Shown: positions 8,100-16,509 of the stretch, one piece after another
Layout: every line of letters starts with the position of its first letter
Position numbering within the stretch: the stretch's first letter is position 1
NCBI GenBank assembly: GCA_035293405.1
Contig: DATDOE010000040.1
Span: 62,001-126,000 of the forward strand
DNA: 64,000 bases
Direction of reading: 5' to 3'
Source: Gp6-AA40 sp035293405
GTDB taxonomy: Bacteria > Acidobacteriota > Vicinamibacteria > Vicinamibacterales > UBA2999
The notes under the pieces: generated by a model
The model's input: only the letters and a program-made list of their open reading frames with translations
Database searches by the model: none
What the model was told of the DNA's origin: nothing
Position numbers and translations under genes: made by a program

Positions 8100-9721
8100 G
8101 GCCAGCCCGTTGTCTGATCAACTCCGGTCGCGACGCGTGCGCGCTCAACGAGGATGCGTACGCCCTCCATCCCTGGAATCGGCACGTCGGTGACCGCGTC
8201 GTACGCATTCGTGATGTGGGCCAGGAGCATCGGGAAGCTCCGGGCGAACGCGGCCTGCTCGTCGAGCACCAGCAGCACGAATGGCACGGACTCTCGGCGC
8301 ATCCGCGACAACGTCAGCGACTGCTCCTCCGCCGACGAGTAGAACGCTTCCATGAACGCGACATGGCCGCCGGCGAATCCGCGGCGACCCAGGACGAAGA
8401 CATCGGGATATGAGCCAGAGACGAACAGCCGATCGCCCGGCACCGTGCAGCGATCGAGATAGCGAAAGAAGGGCACCAGTCCCGCCGAAACGCGGCTCGG
8501 AAAACGAACCACGTCGATCTCTTGACGGCCGGCGACCGTGGCCATGTCGCCGACGTGTTCGCGGACGTGGTCCCAGTCATCGAACACGCCGACCGCGTCC
8601 AGCTTGTCGCTCACGTCGCCGACCTGCCACACAGCAACGGCCGTCACGACCAGCAGCGATGCCGCGACCCCTCGCGCCAGGATCGAGGCCACGGTCCAGC
8701 GTGTCCGCGCCGACCACGCGAGGCCGAGCAACCATGCGCCCAATAGACACGCCGGCACGATCGCATCCGGAAGACGCGTCGCGAGCGGCTTGCGGAGAAA
8801 CCCGACGTCCACCGCCAGCGCCATGAGGGCGATGGCGACAACGGCCGCCGACTCCCCCGCCCACTGTTCGCGCTTCGCCACGCGGCGCCACACGGCCAGA
8901 CCCACACCGATCAGCGGCAGCGCGAAGAACAGGTAGTACAGCCACGCCTCCGCGTTCTCAGCGCTGACGGTCGCCGGCCCATGAAATGACGGCCAATCAC
9001 GCAGCACGTTGATGTCAGCCTCACGCCGGGAGAACGCGACGGCGGATCTGAAGTAGGGAACGAGCCCCGCGTAGTACTGCACCGCCACCGCCCACGGCAG
9101 GATCAGCGCGGCGACAACGACACTGAATTCAGCCAGGCGGCGCGCGGCGGCGCGAACGTCCGGTGCGCCAAGGGATATCGCCGCGGCGCATGCCACTCCG
9201 ATGTACAGGCCGTGGTCGTGCCTGACGAGAAACGCGATCGCGGCCAATACGGCGGCAAGGAGAATCCGGCTCCGCGATCCGCGGGCTGCAACCGCCACGA
9301 TGACGCACGCGGCCACGCCGTAGAGCAGCATCTTCGGATAGCTGTAACTCCGCGGCGACGCCAGGACCTCCAGCAGCACGACCGCGCATCCGATGAACGT
9401 CCAGCGCGCGAGCTTCGACGCGCACACCGCCGTCGCCGCCGCGCCAATCCCGATGCCCACCGCAACGACGGCCATCTCGGCTCCCACCACGTCGCCGAAC
9501 AGGGCACGTGCCAGTGCCGACGGCACATAGGTGAGCGGCATACCTGGATCGACGAAATCGCGCACCGGCCACGCCCCAAGGAGGATCTGGCGCGCGCGAG
9601 CCACCACGACGTAGTGATCGTTGGGAAACCCGTTGAACGTGACGAGCTGCCAGAACATCGCGACCAGGCCCGCGGCGGTGGCGACCACCCACTCGCGCGT
9701 GCGCAGCCGCTCTATTTCCAC
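8087..9721 (-). CDS. GT-C-like polytopic membrane glycosyltransferase (DFVDPG family)
   Basis: 544 residues from a GTG at 9721, overlapping the ankyrin stop by 10 bases; the longer frame to 9865 lies inside the ankyrin gene and is rejected. An N-terminal span is followed by FNGFPNDHYVVVARARQ and VRDFVDPGMPLTY, the acidic external loop expected of GT-C enzymes related to GT39/ArnT. Then come YSYPKMLLYG, FLVRHDHGLYIG, many hydrophobic spans and a soluble C-terminal domain ending TGWPCFR. It is a close paralogue of the broken gene downstream and of 47297-49129. A role in adding sugars to lipid-linked glycans at the periplasmic face is inferred. Confidence 0.65.
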   Translation of the reverse strand: MEIERLRTREWVVATAAGLVAMFWQLVTFNGFPNDHYVVVARARQILLGAWPVRDFVDPGMPLTYVPSALARALFGDVVGAEMAVVAVGIGIGAAATAVCASKLARWTFIGCAVVLLEVLASPRSYSYPKMLLYGVAACVIVAVAARGSRSRILLAAVLAAIAFLVRHDHGLYIGVACAAAISLGAPDVRAAARRLAEFSVVVAALILPWAVAVQYYAGLVPYFRSAVAFSRREADINVLRDWPSFHGPATVSAENAEAWLYYLFFALPLIGVGLAVWRRVAKREQWAGESAAVVAIALMALAVDVGFLRKPLATRLPDAIVPACLLGAWLLGLAWSARTRWTVASILARGVAASLLVVTAVAVWQVGDVSDKLDAVGVFDDWDHVREHVGDMATVAGRQEIDVVRFPSRVSAGLVPFFRYLDRCTVPGDRLFVSGSYPDVFVLGRRGFAGGHVAFMEAFYSSAEEQSLTLSRMRRESVPFVLLVLDEQAAFARSFPMLLAHITNAYDAVTDVPIPGMEGVRILVERARVATGVDQTTGWPCFR

Positions 9722-10182
9722 GGCCTGGTGACGCCGTCGCAGCTCAACACCGCGGACTCGGGCCGATACAGGTCCAGGACCGCGTTGATGTTCTCGGCGC
9801 CTTCGAGCTGCGAGAGGCATCGCAGTCGCACCCACTCGGCCGGCTCCGGACGCGGTGCGGCCCACAGGAGGATCTCGACGATCTCCGTGCGCCCGGCCGC
9901 GATGGCGGCCTCGACGGGCGTCAGCTCGGCGCGATCGTTGAACAGCAGGTCGGCGCGAATCTCACGGCGCGCATACGGATCCTCACCCTGGCGTATCAGC
10001 CGTACGACGGTTGCGCGATCGCGAAGCGCAGCGGCCTCCGACAGGTTCACCGGCTCCACGCGCCACAACGGATGGTCGCCGCCCACCGCGCCGATCATCA
10101 TCCCAGCGGTGAGAACGCCGAGAATCACCGCGGGCAGTGACACCACGACCGCCGGGCACGCCGCGATCAGTCGCCGTACCAT
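9712..10182 (-). CDS. Small membrane-anchored ankyrin-like protein, partner of GT-C gene 10167-11588
   Basis: 156 residues from the ATG at 10182 (MVRRLIAACPAVVV), which overlaps the upstream stop by 16 bases; the frame extends to 10287 but that part lies inside the neighbour. One N-terminal span (VVVSLPAVILGVLTAGMMIG) is followed by WRVEPVNLSEAAALRDRATV, VRLIRQGEDPYAR and LTPVEAAIAAGRTEIVEILL, two clear ankyrin-type repeats. The repeat core is closely similar to the plus-strand protein at 36745-37074. Cysteines occur in LRCLSQ and VLSCDG. Likely exported or anchored; a partner of the adjacent membrane transferase by repeated co-occurrence. Confidence 0.68.
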   Translation of the reverse strand: MVRRLIAACPAVVVSLPAVILGVLTAGMMIGAVGGDHPLWRVEPVNLSEAAALRDRATVVRLIRQGEDPYARREIRADLLFNDRAELTPVEAAIAAGRTEIVEILLWAAPRPEPAEWVRLRCLSQLEGAENINAVLDLYRPESAVLSCDGVTRPWK

Positions 10183-11588
10183 CGGCTTCTCCACTCGGGC
10201 GCGAGCTGAGGATTTGGAACGGGCGCGTCGAGCGCATCGTTCCTGAGGCGCTCGATGACCGCCAGCGGTTCCGGCCTGGTCGGCCACCGGCCCTCACGTT
10301 GCCAGGCCATGGGCAGCTCCGCCCAGTCGTTCCGCGTCCTGAACGCGTGCTCGCTGATGACGTGATGCACGCCGGAGGCGCGCATCACCCATGCCGACGC
10401 GAGGACCAGCAGCCCCACCGATACGACGAGGGCCCTGACGGCGCCGCCTGCGCGGGCGCTCGTGAGCAGCGTGCGCATTGCCGCGTACGCCACGAGCGCG
10501 TAGAAGACACCTGCCAGCGCGACGATGTCGTCCTTCGTGTAGGAGAAGGACAAGGCGGCGTTGGCAAGCAGCACCGCGACCGCGATCAGGGCCAGCCGCT
10601 CGGGCCGCCCGAGCGGCTGGTCTTGCCGCCACCATCGGATCGCCGCCCACCCCATGACCGCGGTGAGTCCGATGGACGACAAGACCGCCAGATACTCGCG
10701 CGGCTGGACGTCATCGCGCATCCACGCGCGAACCGCGACGAACACCCCTTCCCTCGGCTCCGAGAACAAGACCGACAGCAGCGAGGCGGCGACGTTGTAG
10801 GCGTAGAACACCATCGGCGCGTCGCCAAAGCGCTTCTGAATCTCCGACGGCTCGAGCCGCTCGAGAAGAAAGCCCGTGCTTCTCTCTGTCAACGACGGCA
10901 AGCCGGTGTCGAGATACCAGAACCGCAGCAGGAAGTAGCCGCCGAGCAGCGCGGTCACGAGGACCACTCCGCGCGTGGAGACGCCGCGACATCCACAGAG
11001 CCGCCCCGCGACGATGACCACCCACACCAGCACACCCGATTCGAGCGTGAGTGCGGCACAGGTGAAGGTGATCGCCGCCAGGATGTCCGCCCACACGCCG
11101 CCACGCGAGAGCGTGAGATTCACCGCCACGAGCGTGAGCACCGCGATCTCGAGAAAGTGGTTGATCGGAAACGCTTCGCGAAGGAAGCCCAGGAAGGTAT
11201 GCAGCCCGATCAGCACCGTCAGCGCAAAGGCCGCGGCGGCGGCATCGACGCCCGACTCGACGCGCAGCGCACGGGTGAACAGCAGCACCAGCGACACCAG
11301 GAGCAGCACGTGGAATCCGCGGTACGCAAGCCGGTAGTTGCCCTGCGACAGATCGAAGAGCGCCTTGATCTGGGCTATGCGCAGCGGCCGCAAGTACGAG
11401 GTGGCGCCGAGGGCGTTGCGGAACGACTGGGTGACCGAGGGCGATTCCTGGGCCGCGAGCATCTCGCCAAGGGAATCGGACACCTGCACCGGCACGCGCC
11501 ACAGGTCGAAGCCAATCGCCGAGGCCAGGACGGCGGCCAGCACGAACACGGCGGCGCGGCTCGCGGCGGGCGGCATGGAGCGCGTCAC
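10167..11588 (-). CDS. Polytopic GT-C-like membrane protein (AFPIN family), copy 3
   Basis: 473 residues from a GTG at 11588; an ATG at 11576 (MPPAASR) is also possible. Family signatures are VPVQVSDSLGEMLAAQ, HTFLGFLREAFPINHFL, LESGVLVWV, YAYNVAASLLSVLFSEP and YTKDDIVALAG, with the C-terminus RNDALDAPVPNPQLAPEW. This copy is the nearest to the C-terminal part of the GT2 fusion at 34572-36743, which shares HHV, FKTRNDWA-type and RNDAL segments. It starts 22 bases after a methyltransferase gene and overlaps its ankyrin partner. Confidence 0.65.
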   Translation of the reverse strand: MTRSMPPAASRAAVFVLAAVLASAIGFDLWRVPVQVSDSLGEMLAAQESPSVTQSFRNALGATSYLRPLRIAQIKALFDLSQGNYRLAYRGFHVLLLVSLVLLFTRALRVESGVDAAAAAFALTVLIGLHTFLGFLREAFPINHFLEIAVLTLVAVNLTLSRGGVWADILAAITFTCAALTLESGVLVWVVIVAGRLCGCRGVSTRGVVLVTALLGGYFLLRFWYLDTGLPSLTERSTGFLLERLEPSEIQKRFGDAPMVFYAYNVAASLLSVLFSEPREGVFVAVRAWMRDDVQPREYLAVLSSIGLTAVMGWAAIRWWRQDQPLGRPERLALIAVAVLLANAALSFSYTKDDIVALAGVFYALVAYAAMRTLLTSARAGGAVRALVVSVGLLVLASAWVMRASGVHHVISEHAFRTRNDWAELPMAWQREGRWPTRPEPLAVIERLRNDALDAPVPNPQLAPEWRSRWYGD

Positions 11589-11610
11589 CGCGGGTGGTGG
11601 AATCCGTGCG

Positions 11611-12291
11611 TCACGCGGTGCGGGCTGATGAGAGCTTCTCGAGAACGAGCACGCGGCCCTTGTTCCCCCAGTCCATCCGCGCTTCGAGATCCGGACGCGT
11701 TCGGCAGCCCTCGAGCACGAACATCAGCCGGAGCATGTCCTTGTTCAACAGCGTGATGTGCGAGGGGTCGACCTCGAACTGCGTGGTGAAGTCGAGCAGG
11801 CTGGCCGGTTCGGGGTGGAAACGCGTGGTCACGTAGATGAACCTCGACGTCATCCGGACCATGTTCGCCACCGCCTGCCTGACCTGCAGCACGGTCAGGT
11901 GCTCGAGCACCTCGCGACAGATCACGAGGTCGTAGGCGTTCGCGGGCTTCAAGGTCTGATCGGTGACCTGGCCGATGACGATGCGGTCGCGGGTTTCGGG
12001 TGTGGCGATGCGAAGGCTGCTCTCGGCGAAGTCGATGCCGTCCACCTCGACGCCGAGCTCCCACAGCAGGTGCATCAGCGCGCCGGGACCGCAGCCGAGA
12101 TCGAGTGTCTTACTGGGCTGAAACACGTCCTTGATCAGCGCCGGGTTCTTCGCCTCGATCCGCCGGCGGGTCTCGAGCGAATAGTTGTTCCCCTCGTCCC
12201 GCCACTCGCCGGTGAAGTACTCGGAATCGTAGTGTCCGGAGGTGACCGGCTGCTGGGCGAGGACGCGGGTTTCGAATTCGGTGATGGTCAT
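11611..12291 (-). CDS. Class I SAM-dependent methyltransferase
   Basis: 226 residues from the ATG at 12291, which shares ATGA with the upstream stop; the longer frame to 12603 runs through the cytidylyltransferase gene and is rejected. The core reads TLDLGCGPGALMHLL (SAM loop), VDGIDFAESSL (acidic second strand) and YDLVICREVLEHL, a standard Methyltransf_11/23-type fold. SGHYDSEYFTGEWRDE near the N-terminus is common in methyltransferases of polysaccharide loci. The substrate is probably a sugar or glycan, inferred from context. Confidence 0.75.
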   Translation of the reverse strand: MTITEFETRVLAQQPVTSGHYDSEYFTGEWRDEGNNYSLETRRRIEAKNPALIKDVFQPSKTLDLGCGPGALMHLLWELGVEVDGIDFAESSLRIATPETRDRIVIGQVTDQTLKPANAYDLVICREVLEHLTVLQVRQAVANMVRMTSRFIYVTTRFHPEPASLLDFTTQFEVDPSHITLLNKDMLRLMFVLEGCRTRPDLEARMDWGNKGRVLVLEKLSSARTA

Positions 12292-12734
12292 AGCTGATTC
12301 TGCTGCTCCCGTGTGAACTGCTCCAGGATCCGGCTCGACGAATCGAGCACGGTATCCAGATAGACGACCTCGATGCCGTGCTCGGCGCAGATCGTGACCT
12401 GGTCCGGCGGCAGCCGGCCGACCCAGTCGCGCCCCTTCACGTAGTACCGCGGTTGCAGCTCGCGAAGAATGGTCTCGGTGTCGAACTCGTTGATGTGGGT
12501 GTAGGCGATGAAGCGGATGGCGTCGACGACCGCCGCGCGCTGATCCTCTGGCAACAGGGGCACATGCTTGGTGCGGACGTAGCGATCCGACGCGACATTG
12601 CACAGCAGCGGCACGCCGAGCTCGCTCGCCGCCCGGAAGTACTCGATATGTCCCCGATGCAACGGGTCGAAGGCGCCGTCCACCATGGCCACCGCTCCGC
12701 GGTAGTCCTTGAGCTGATCGAATAACAGGATCAC
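12288..12734 (-). CDS. Cytidylyltransferase-like nucleotidyltransferase (GCT/RfaE-C family)
   Basis: 148 residues from a GTG at 12734 overlapping the epimerase stop by 4 bases (GTGA). MVDGAFDPLHRGHIEYFRAA contains the HxGH-type nucleotide-binding motif (HRGH), and YVKGRDW matches the second conserved block of the glycerol-3-phosphate cytidylyltransferase/RfaE C-terminal family. Such enzymes activate a phosphorylated sugar or alcohol as its CDP or ADP derivative. No heptose kinase or heptose epimerase is nearby, so an ADP-heptose role is not supported. A CDP-alcohol donor for the many CDP-glycerol-transferase-like family S proteins is a tempting inference but unproven. Confidence 0.72.
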   Translation of the reverse strand: MILLFDQLKDYRGAVAMVDGAFDPLHRGHIEYFRAASELGVPLLCNVASDRYVRTKHVPLLPEDQRAAVVDAIRFIAYTHINEFDTETILRELQPRYYVKGRDWVGRLPPDQVTICAEHGIEVVYLDTVLDSSSRILEQFTREQQNQL

Positions 12735-13867
12735 GACTTGACGAGCAGCCCCTTCTGCTTCAGCTCGTCGAGCGCGCGGTCGAAGAAGTCGGTGGCGACA
12801 TCCGGGGTGGTCTTCGCCCATTCCACGAGCTCGACGAATCCCTGATCGAGCGAGACCTTGGGCGTGAATCCCAGCGTGGTTCTGGCGCGCGTGATGTCGG
12901 CCGTGTTGTGCCGGATGTCGAACGTGCGTCCTGCGTGCGTCACGGTCGGCTCGATCGATGTGCCCAGAATGCGGTTCAGCGTTTGCGCGATCTCGAGAAT
13001 CGTCACCGTCTCACCGGAGCCGACGTTCACCGGCAGGAAGTCGGCGCCGGATGTCTCGAGCATCAGCACCAGGCAATCGGCCACGTCGTGAATCGAGACG
13101 AAGTCCCGAAGCTGTCCGCCGTCTTCGAACACCACCGGCGGCCGGTCGTTGAGCAGACGGCTCAGCCAGATCGCCGCGACCCCGGCGTACGGGTTGCTGA
13201 GGCTCTGCCGCGGCCCGTAGACGTTGAAGAATCTGGGCGCGACCGCCGGGATGCCGTAGGTCTTTCCGATGAGCAGCACCATCTCTTCCTGGTGGTACTT
13301 CGTCATCGAGTAGATGTTGTCGCGATAGAGCGCCTTGTCCTCGGGCGTGGGAATCGAGACCACGTGCTCGTGGCACACCGGACAGCGTTGCTCCCAGTCA
13401 TGCGCCGCCAGCTGCTCTTCGGGTCGAATCGTCGGCGCCACCGCGCCATGTGTCGCACAGCGGTACGCACCTTCACCATAGACGCCGATGGACGAGGCGA
13501 CCACCACCTTCTTCACGTTGTGCTTGGCGTTGACGAGGATGTCGAGGAGCACGGCCGTGCCTCGGGTGTTGACGTCCACGTACCGATCCACCTGATACAT
13601 GCTCTGGCCGACGCCGACCGCCGCCCCGAAGTGGACCACCGCGTCCGCGGCGATGACCAGCGGCTCGAACACGGCGCGGTCGCGAACGTCACCGCGGATG
13701 TACTGCACCTTCGGGTTGGCGTACGACGGCCACGTACCGGAACGATGCACTTGCGGCTCGAGGCAGTCGAGCACGGTGACCTGGTACTCGCGGGCCACGA
13801 GCGCATCGACGATATGCGATCCGATGTAGCCGGCGCCGCCGGTCACGAGAATCTGGCGAATGCTCAT
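12731..13867 (-). CDS. NAD-dependent nucleotide-sugar epimerase/dehydratase
   Basis: 378 residues. The N-terminal Rossmann motif is GGAGYIGS (residues 10-17), the catalytic pair is in YSMTKYHQE (Y-x3-K), and PRFFNVYGPRQ is the substrate-side block of extended SDR sugar enzymes such as UDP-glucose 4-epimerase. Between strand 5 and the YxxxK is an insertion with RCATHG and CPVCHEH, a cysteine cluster that looks metal-binding and occurs in a subset of these epimerases. The start overlaps the upstream stop by ATGA. It probably interconverts the 4-OH configuration of a UDP- or dTDP-sugar for the glycan; the exact substrate is not readable. Confidence 0.78.
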   Translation of the reverse strand: MSIRQILVTGGAGYIGSHIVDALVAREYQVTVLDCLEPQVHRSGTWPSYANPKVQYIRGDVRDRAVFEPLVIAADAVVHFGAAVGVGQSMYQVDRYVDVNTRGTAVLLDILVNAKHNVKKVVVASSIGVYGEGAYRCATHGAVAPTIRPEEQLAAHDWEQRCPVCHEHVVSIPTPEDKALYRDNIYSMTKYHQEEMVLLIGKTYGIPAVAPRFFNVYGPRQSLSNPYAGVAAIWLSRLLNDRPPVVFEDGGQLRDFVSIHDVADCLVLMLETSGADFLPVNVGSGETVTILEIAQTLNRILGTSIEPTVTHAGRTFDIRHNTADITRARTTLGFTPKVSLDQGFVELVEWAKTTPDVATDFFDRALDELKQKGLLVKS

Positions 13868-14892
13868 GCGGTATGTGACTCAGTGTGAAGGGAATCGTGA
13901 CGGGTCGTGGGTTGCACGTCGAGCAGGCCATCGGCGCCGATCGTCCGCAGCGCCGAACGCGCCATCAGCAGGTGCCGCGGGGAGAACGCGCCCGGATCGC
14001 CGTAGTAGGCCGTCGAGCGAACGCCGACAAAGGGCGCCAGATACGAGAAGCCGCCGTAGGTGCCGACAAATGACGAGGCGCCGGCGACAATGGCCGTCTG
14101 CAGCGCGAGGTTCTCGCGAGGATGCATCTCCGAGGGAAGCCCGCGCACGTCGAGCGCGTGCCCGTCCTCGGTGGCGTGATCGTCGAGCTGCAGCCCCGTC
14201 GCCAGCGAGACGACCGGCCCGCGCGCGGCCAGCGCCTGCAGCGTGCGCTGCACGAACGCGCGATTCCGGTCGGTGGCGGGAAAGCAATCGTTGAAGTAGA
14301 ACTTGACGGCCGTGTACGGCTGGGCCGGCGCCTCAAACCCCACCGCGCGCGGGATCTCGAGCGTCCGGTACTGCGCGTGCCGATGCACCCACCCCTCGTC
14401 CACATGCCCCCACCAGAACGGATTGAACAGACGGTACATGCTCGACGGGTGCAACATCGAGCGGCTCTGCACGTCGAGCGTCAGCTCCCGCAACAGTTGG
14501 CGCTCGAAGGCCAGCACCTGCGTCTGCTTCTGCTCGCCGTTGGCGGCGACGCGCTCGTCATGGCGGCGCCTGAACTCCTCGGCCGTCAGGTAGTCGAAGA
14601 TCTCGCGATAGCCGGTCGCAAACGGCCGGTACCACGATGCCGTGCCGCCGCGCGACACGATCAGCAGCCGCTCCGGCGCCACGCGGTACGTTTCAGCGAA
14701 CCAGCGCAGAAACGGCACCCAATACAGCAGCTCGAAGCCGACCTCACCGAGCCATGGCCCGGCGACGATGGTGTCGGTGCCTGACGCCAGCCGGCCAAGG
14801 TCGGTGTCCAGCCGGCTCGCGTGCAGGCGGGCCAGCTGCGCACTGATGCCGTGCCGGACCGACCGCGGCACGAGCCGCCGCACGATGTCCAC
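13864..14892 (-). CDS. Family W putative glycan transferase
   Basis: 342 residues from a GTG at 14892, two bases past the neuA stop; an ATG at 14934 overlapping neuA is an alternative. Signatures are GPWLGEVGFELLYWVPFLRW, SRGG, LHPSSMYRLF, YTAVKFYF, LQLDDHA and NLALQTAIVAGASSFVGTYGGFSYLAPFVGV. It has the same order of motifs as the other four family W members, and the last block resembles the donor site of GT-B transferases. Lying immediately after neuA and before an epimerase, it is a candidate to use the activated sugar made here (inference). No membrane spans. Confidence 0.62.
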   Translation of the reverse strand: MDIVRRLVPRSVRHGISAQLARLHASRLDTDLGRLASGTDTIVAGPWLGEVGFELLYWVPFLRWFAETYRVAPERLLIVSRGGTASWYRPFATGYREIFDYLTAEEFRRRHDERVAANGEQKQTQVLAFERQLLRELTLDVQSRSMLHPSSMYRLFNPFWWGHVDEGWVHRHAQYRTLEIPRAVGFEAPAQPYTAVKFYFNDCFPATDRNRAFVQRTLQALAARGPVVSLATGLQLDDHATEDGHALDVRGLPSEMHPRENLALQTAIVAGASSFVGTYGGFSYLAPFVGVRSTAYYGDPGAFSPRHLLMARSALRTIGADGLLDVQPTTRHDSLHTESHTA

Positions 14893-14893
14893 G

Positions 14894-15586
14894 TCAGCGC
14901 CCCGCGAGCCGTCGCTCGGCTGCGGCCCAGTCATCGGGAGAATCAATGGAGAGTGAATCGGCCGCGTCCACAATCAGCGGCTGGCAGCGGTCGCCGTAGA
15001 TGTTGCCGAACCGCTCGAGCGTCGTCCGCCAGCACGCATACGCCGTCCCGTCGCGCGAGTACGCAGGCCGTGCATCCTGACGACGAGTGAGGCGCGCCCC
15101 TTCCGGAAGAAAGGGCTTCAACACGCCATCATCGATGCGCATCACGTAGTCAGGCGAGAGATGACGGGGAACCTCCACGACCGTTACGACCGAGTCGGCC
15201 CCGGTGTCGCGAAGCAGCGTCACCACGTCGCGAATGTGCGAGGGACGACGCAGCGGCGACGTGGGCTGCAACAGCACGATGACGTCGGGCACCCAGCCGT
15301 CCGAGGTGAGGGCGGCGACCGCGTGCTCCAGGACCGGCAGCATCGGCGTGTCGTCCTGTGCGAGCGACGCGGGTCGCATGAACGGAACCTCGAGCCCGGC
15401 GGTGCGTCCCGCGTCGGCGATCTCCGCCGAGTCGGTGGAGAGAATCGCGCGATCGAGGATGCCGGAGTCCAGCGCGGCGCGCGCGGTGTACTCGATCAGG
15501 GGGCGCCCGCACAGCAGGCGCACGTTCTTGCCAGGCACCCCTTTCGAGCCACCCCTCGCCGGCACGATGCCAAGGACGCGACTCAC
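14894..15586 (-). CDS. neuA: CMP-N-acylneuraminate cytidylyltransferase (nonulosonate activation)
   Basis: 230 residues from a GTG at 15586 with GTGA overlap. The N-terminus VLGIVPARGGSKGVPGKN is the CTP-binding signature of NeuA-type enzymes, followed by RPLIEYTARAA, STDSAEIA and LLQPTSPLRRPSHI. It activates a nonulosonic acid (sialic, legionaminic or pseudaminic type) as its CMP derivative. neuC and neuB lie upstream in the same chain, separated only by a methyltransferase gene, which gives the complete synthesis-and-activation set. Which 9-carbon sugar is made cannot be decided from sequence alone. Confidence 0.85.
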   Translation of the reverse strand: MSRVLGIVPARGGSKGVPGKNVRLLCGRPLIEYTARAALDSGILDRAILSTDSAEIADAGRTAGLEVPFMRPASLAQDDTPMLPVLEHAVAALTSDGWVPDVIVLLQPTSPLRRPSHIRDVVTLLRDTGADSVVTVVEVPRHLSPDYVMRIDDGVLKPFLPEGARLTRRQDARPAYSRDGTAYACWRTTLERFGNIYGDRCQPLIVDAADSLSIDSPDDWAAAERRLAGR

Positions 15587-16509
15587 GGACGTGGCGCGTT
15601 CTGCACGTAGCGGATCTCTCGAAACAGCTCGGCAACCGCCGCGGCATCGGGCAGCGCTGCGGCAAACGGAGCGACGGGACGACAGAGGTAGCTGACGTGG
15701 AGATGGTCGCCCGCATAGCTCGCGCGAACGATCTCGAAGCCCGACCGCCGCAAATACGCGGTCATCGTCTCCTGCGTCAGGTAGTACGGATGGTCGATCT
15801 TGGTGGCGTCCTCGACCGACCAGTTGCGCAGGTAGGCGGCGCGGAAGTCCACGATATCGATGAAGAAGAACCCGTGCGGCGTCAGGAGCTCACGCACGCG
15901 CTTCAGCGTCCCCGCGACATCGAGCAGGTGATCGACGGTCTGACAGATCAGCACCAGATCGAACCGGCGATCGCCGAAGTCGTATTCCTCGACCAGACCG
16001 GTGATCGTCTCGAGGCCGAACGCGCGCGCATGCTCGACTTCGAGTGGCGCCGGATCGATCAGCGTGCCGGAGAGGCCGAACGTCTGGGCGAAATGGCTCG
16101 CCACCACGCCGGTCGATCCCCCGATGTCGAGCAGCGTCTCGAGGCCGGCTCCACCGATGAAGGGCCGCGCGAGCTCCGCGCGATCGATCGCGTACTCGCG
16201 CTGCTCGGCCTGAATGGTCTGCGCGTCGATGAGCCTGCCGTGGAACGCACTGACGAGCGGCCGGTAGATGCCGTCATAGAAGCGGCCATACGCGCTCGCG
16301 GTCATCCGGGGATTCAGAAACACCAGACCGCACCGCGTGCAGGCGCTCGCCTGCGCGTGGTAGCCGTAGCGGTCGCGTTGTGTGATCGTGACGAGCAGGG
16401 TTTCGCCGCAGAGATTGCAGGCGGGCACCAGCTCGCTCGGCTGCCGCGTGTAGGGGAAGTCCAGCGCGTCGATGCGCTGCTTCCGTTCGGGCTGGATCGT
16501 GGTCAGCAT
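15583..16509 (-). CDS. SAM-dependent methyltransferase with N-terminal zinc-binding motif
   Basis: 308 residues from the ATG at 16509, whose first base is shared with the neuC stop; the frame to 16749 is inside neuC. CNLCG and CTRCGLVFLNPR form the two-CxxC zinc ribbon that starts a class of sugar methyltransferases. The SAM fold follows as TLLDIGGSTGVVASHF, LIDPAPLE and FDLVLICQTVDHLLD. It sits between neuC and neuA, so methylation of the nonulosonate or a linked sugar is plausible (inference). Confidence 0.75.
   Translation of the reverse strand: MLTTIQPERKQRIDALDFPYTRQPSELVPACNLCGETLLVTITQRDRYGYHAQASACTRCGLVFLNPRMTASAYGRFYDGIYRPLVSAFHGRLIDAQTIQAEQREYAIDRAELARPFIGGAGLETLLDIGGSTGVVASHFAQTFGLSGTLIDPAPLEVEHARAFGLETITGLVEEYDFGDRRFDLVLICQTVDHLLDVAGTLKRVRELLTPHGFFFIDIVDFRAAYLRNWSVEDATKIDHPYYLTQETMTAYLRRSGFEIVRASYAGDHLHVSYLCRPVAPFAAALPDAAAVAELFREIRYVQNAPRP

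Noticed and set aside
10137..11756. 539-codon plus-strand frame opposite the third GT-C gene
   Set aside because: Same type of shadow; composition is R, H, E and Q rich with no recognisable fold.
12229..12250. Second copy of the in-frame REP hairpin in the methyltransferase gene
   Set aside because: The words are similar (TAGTGTCCGG) but the palindrome is absent, and SGHYDSEYF is a normal family motif.
12288..12734. ADP-heptose synthesis role for the cytidylyltransferase
   Set aside because: No heptose kinase, isomerase or epimerase is nearby and the protein is a stand-alone C-terminal-type domain.
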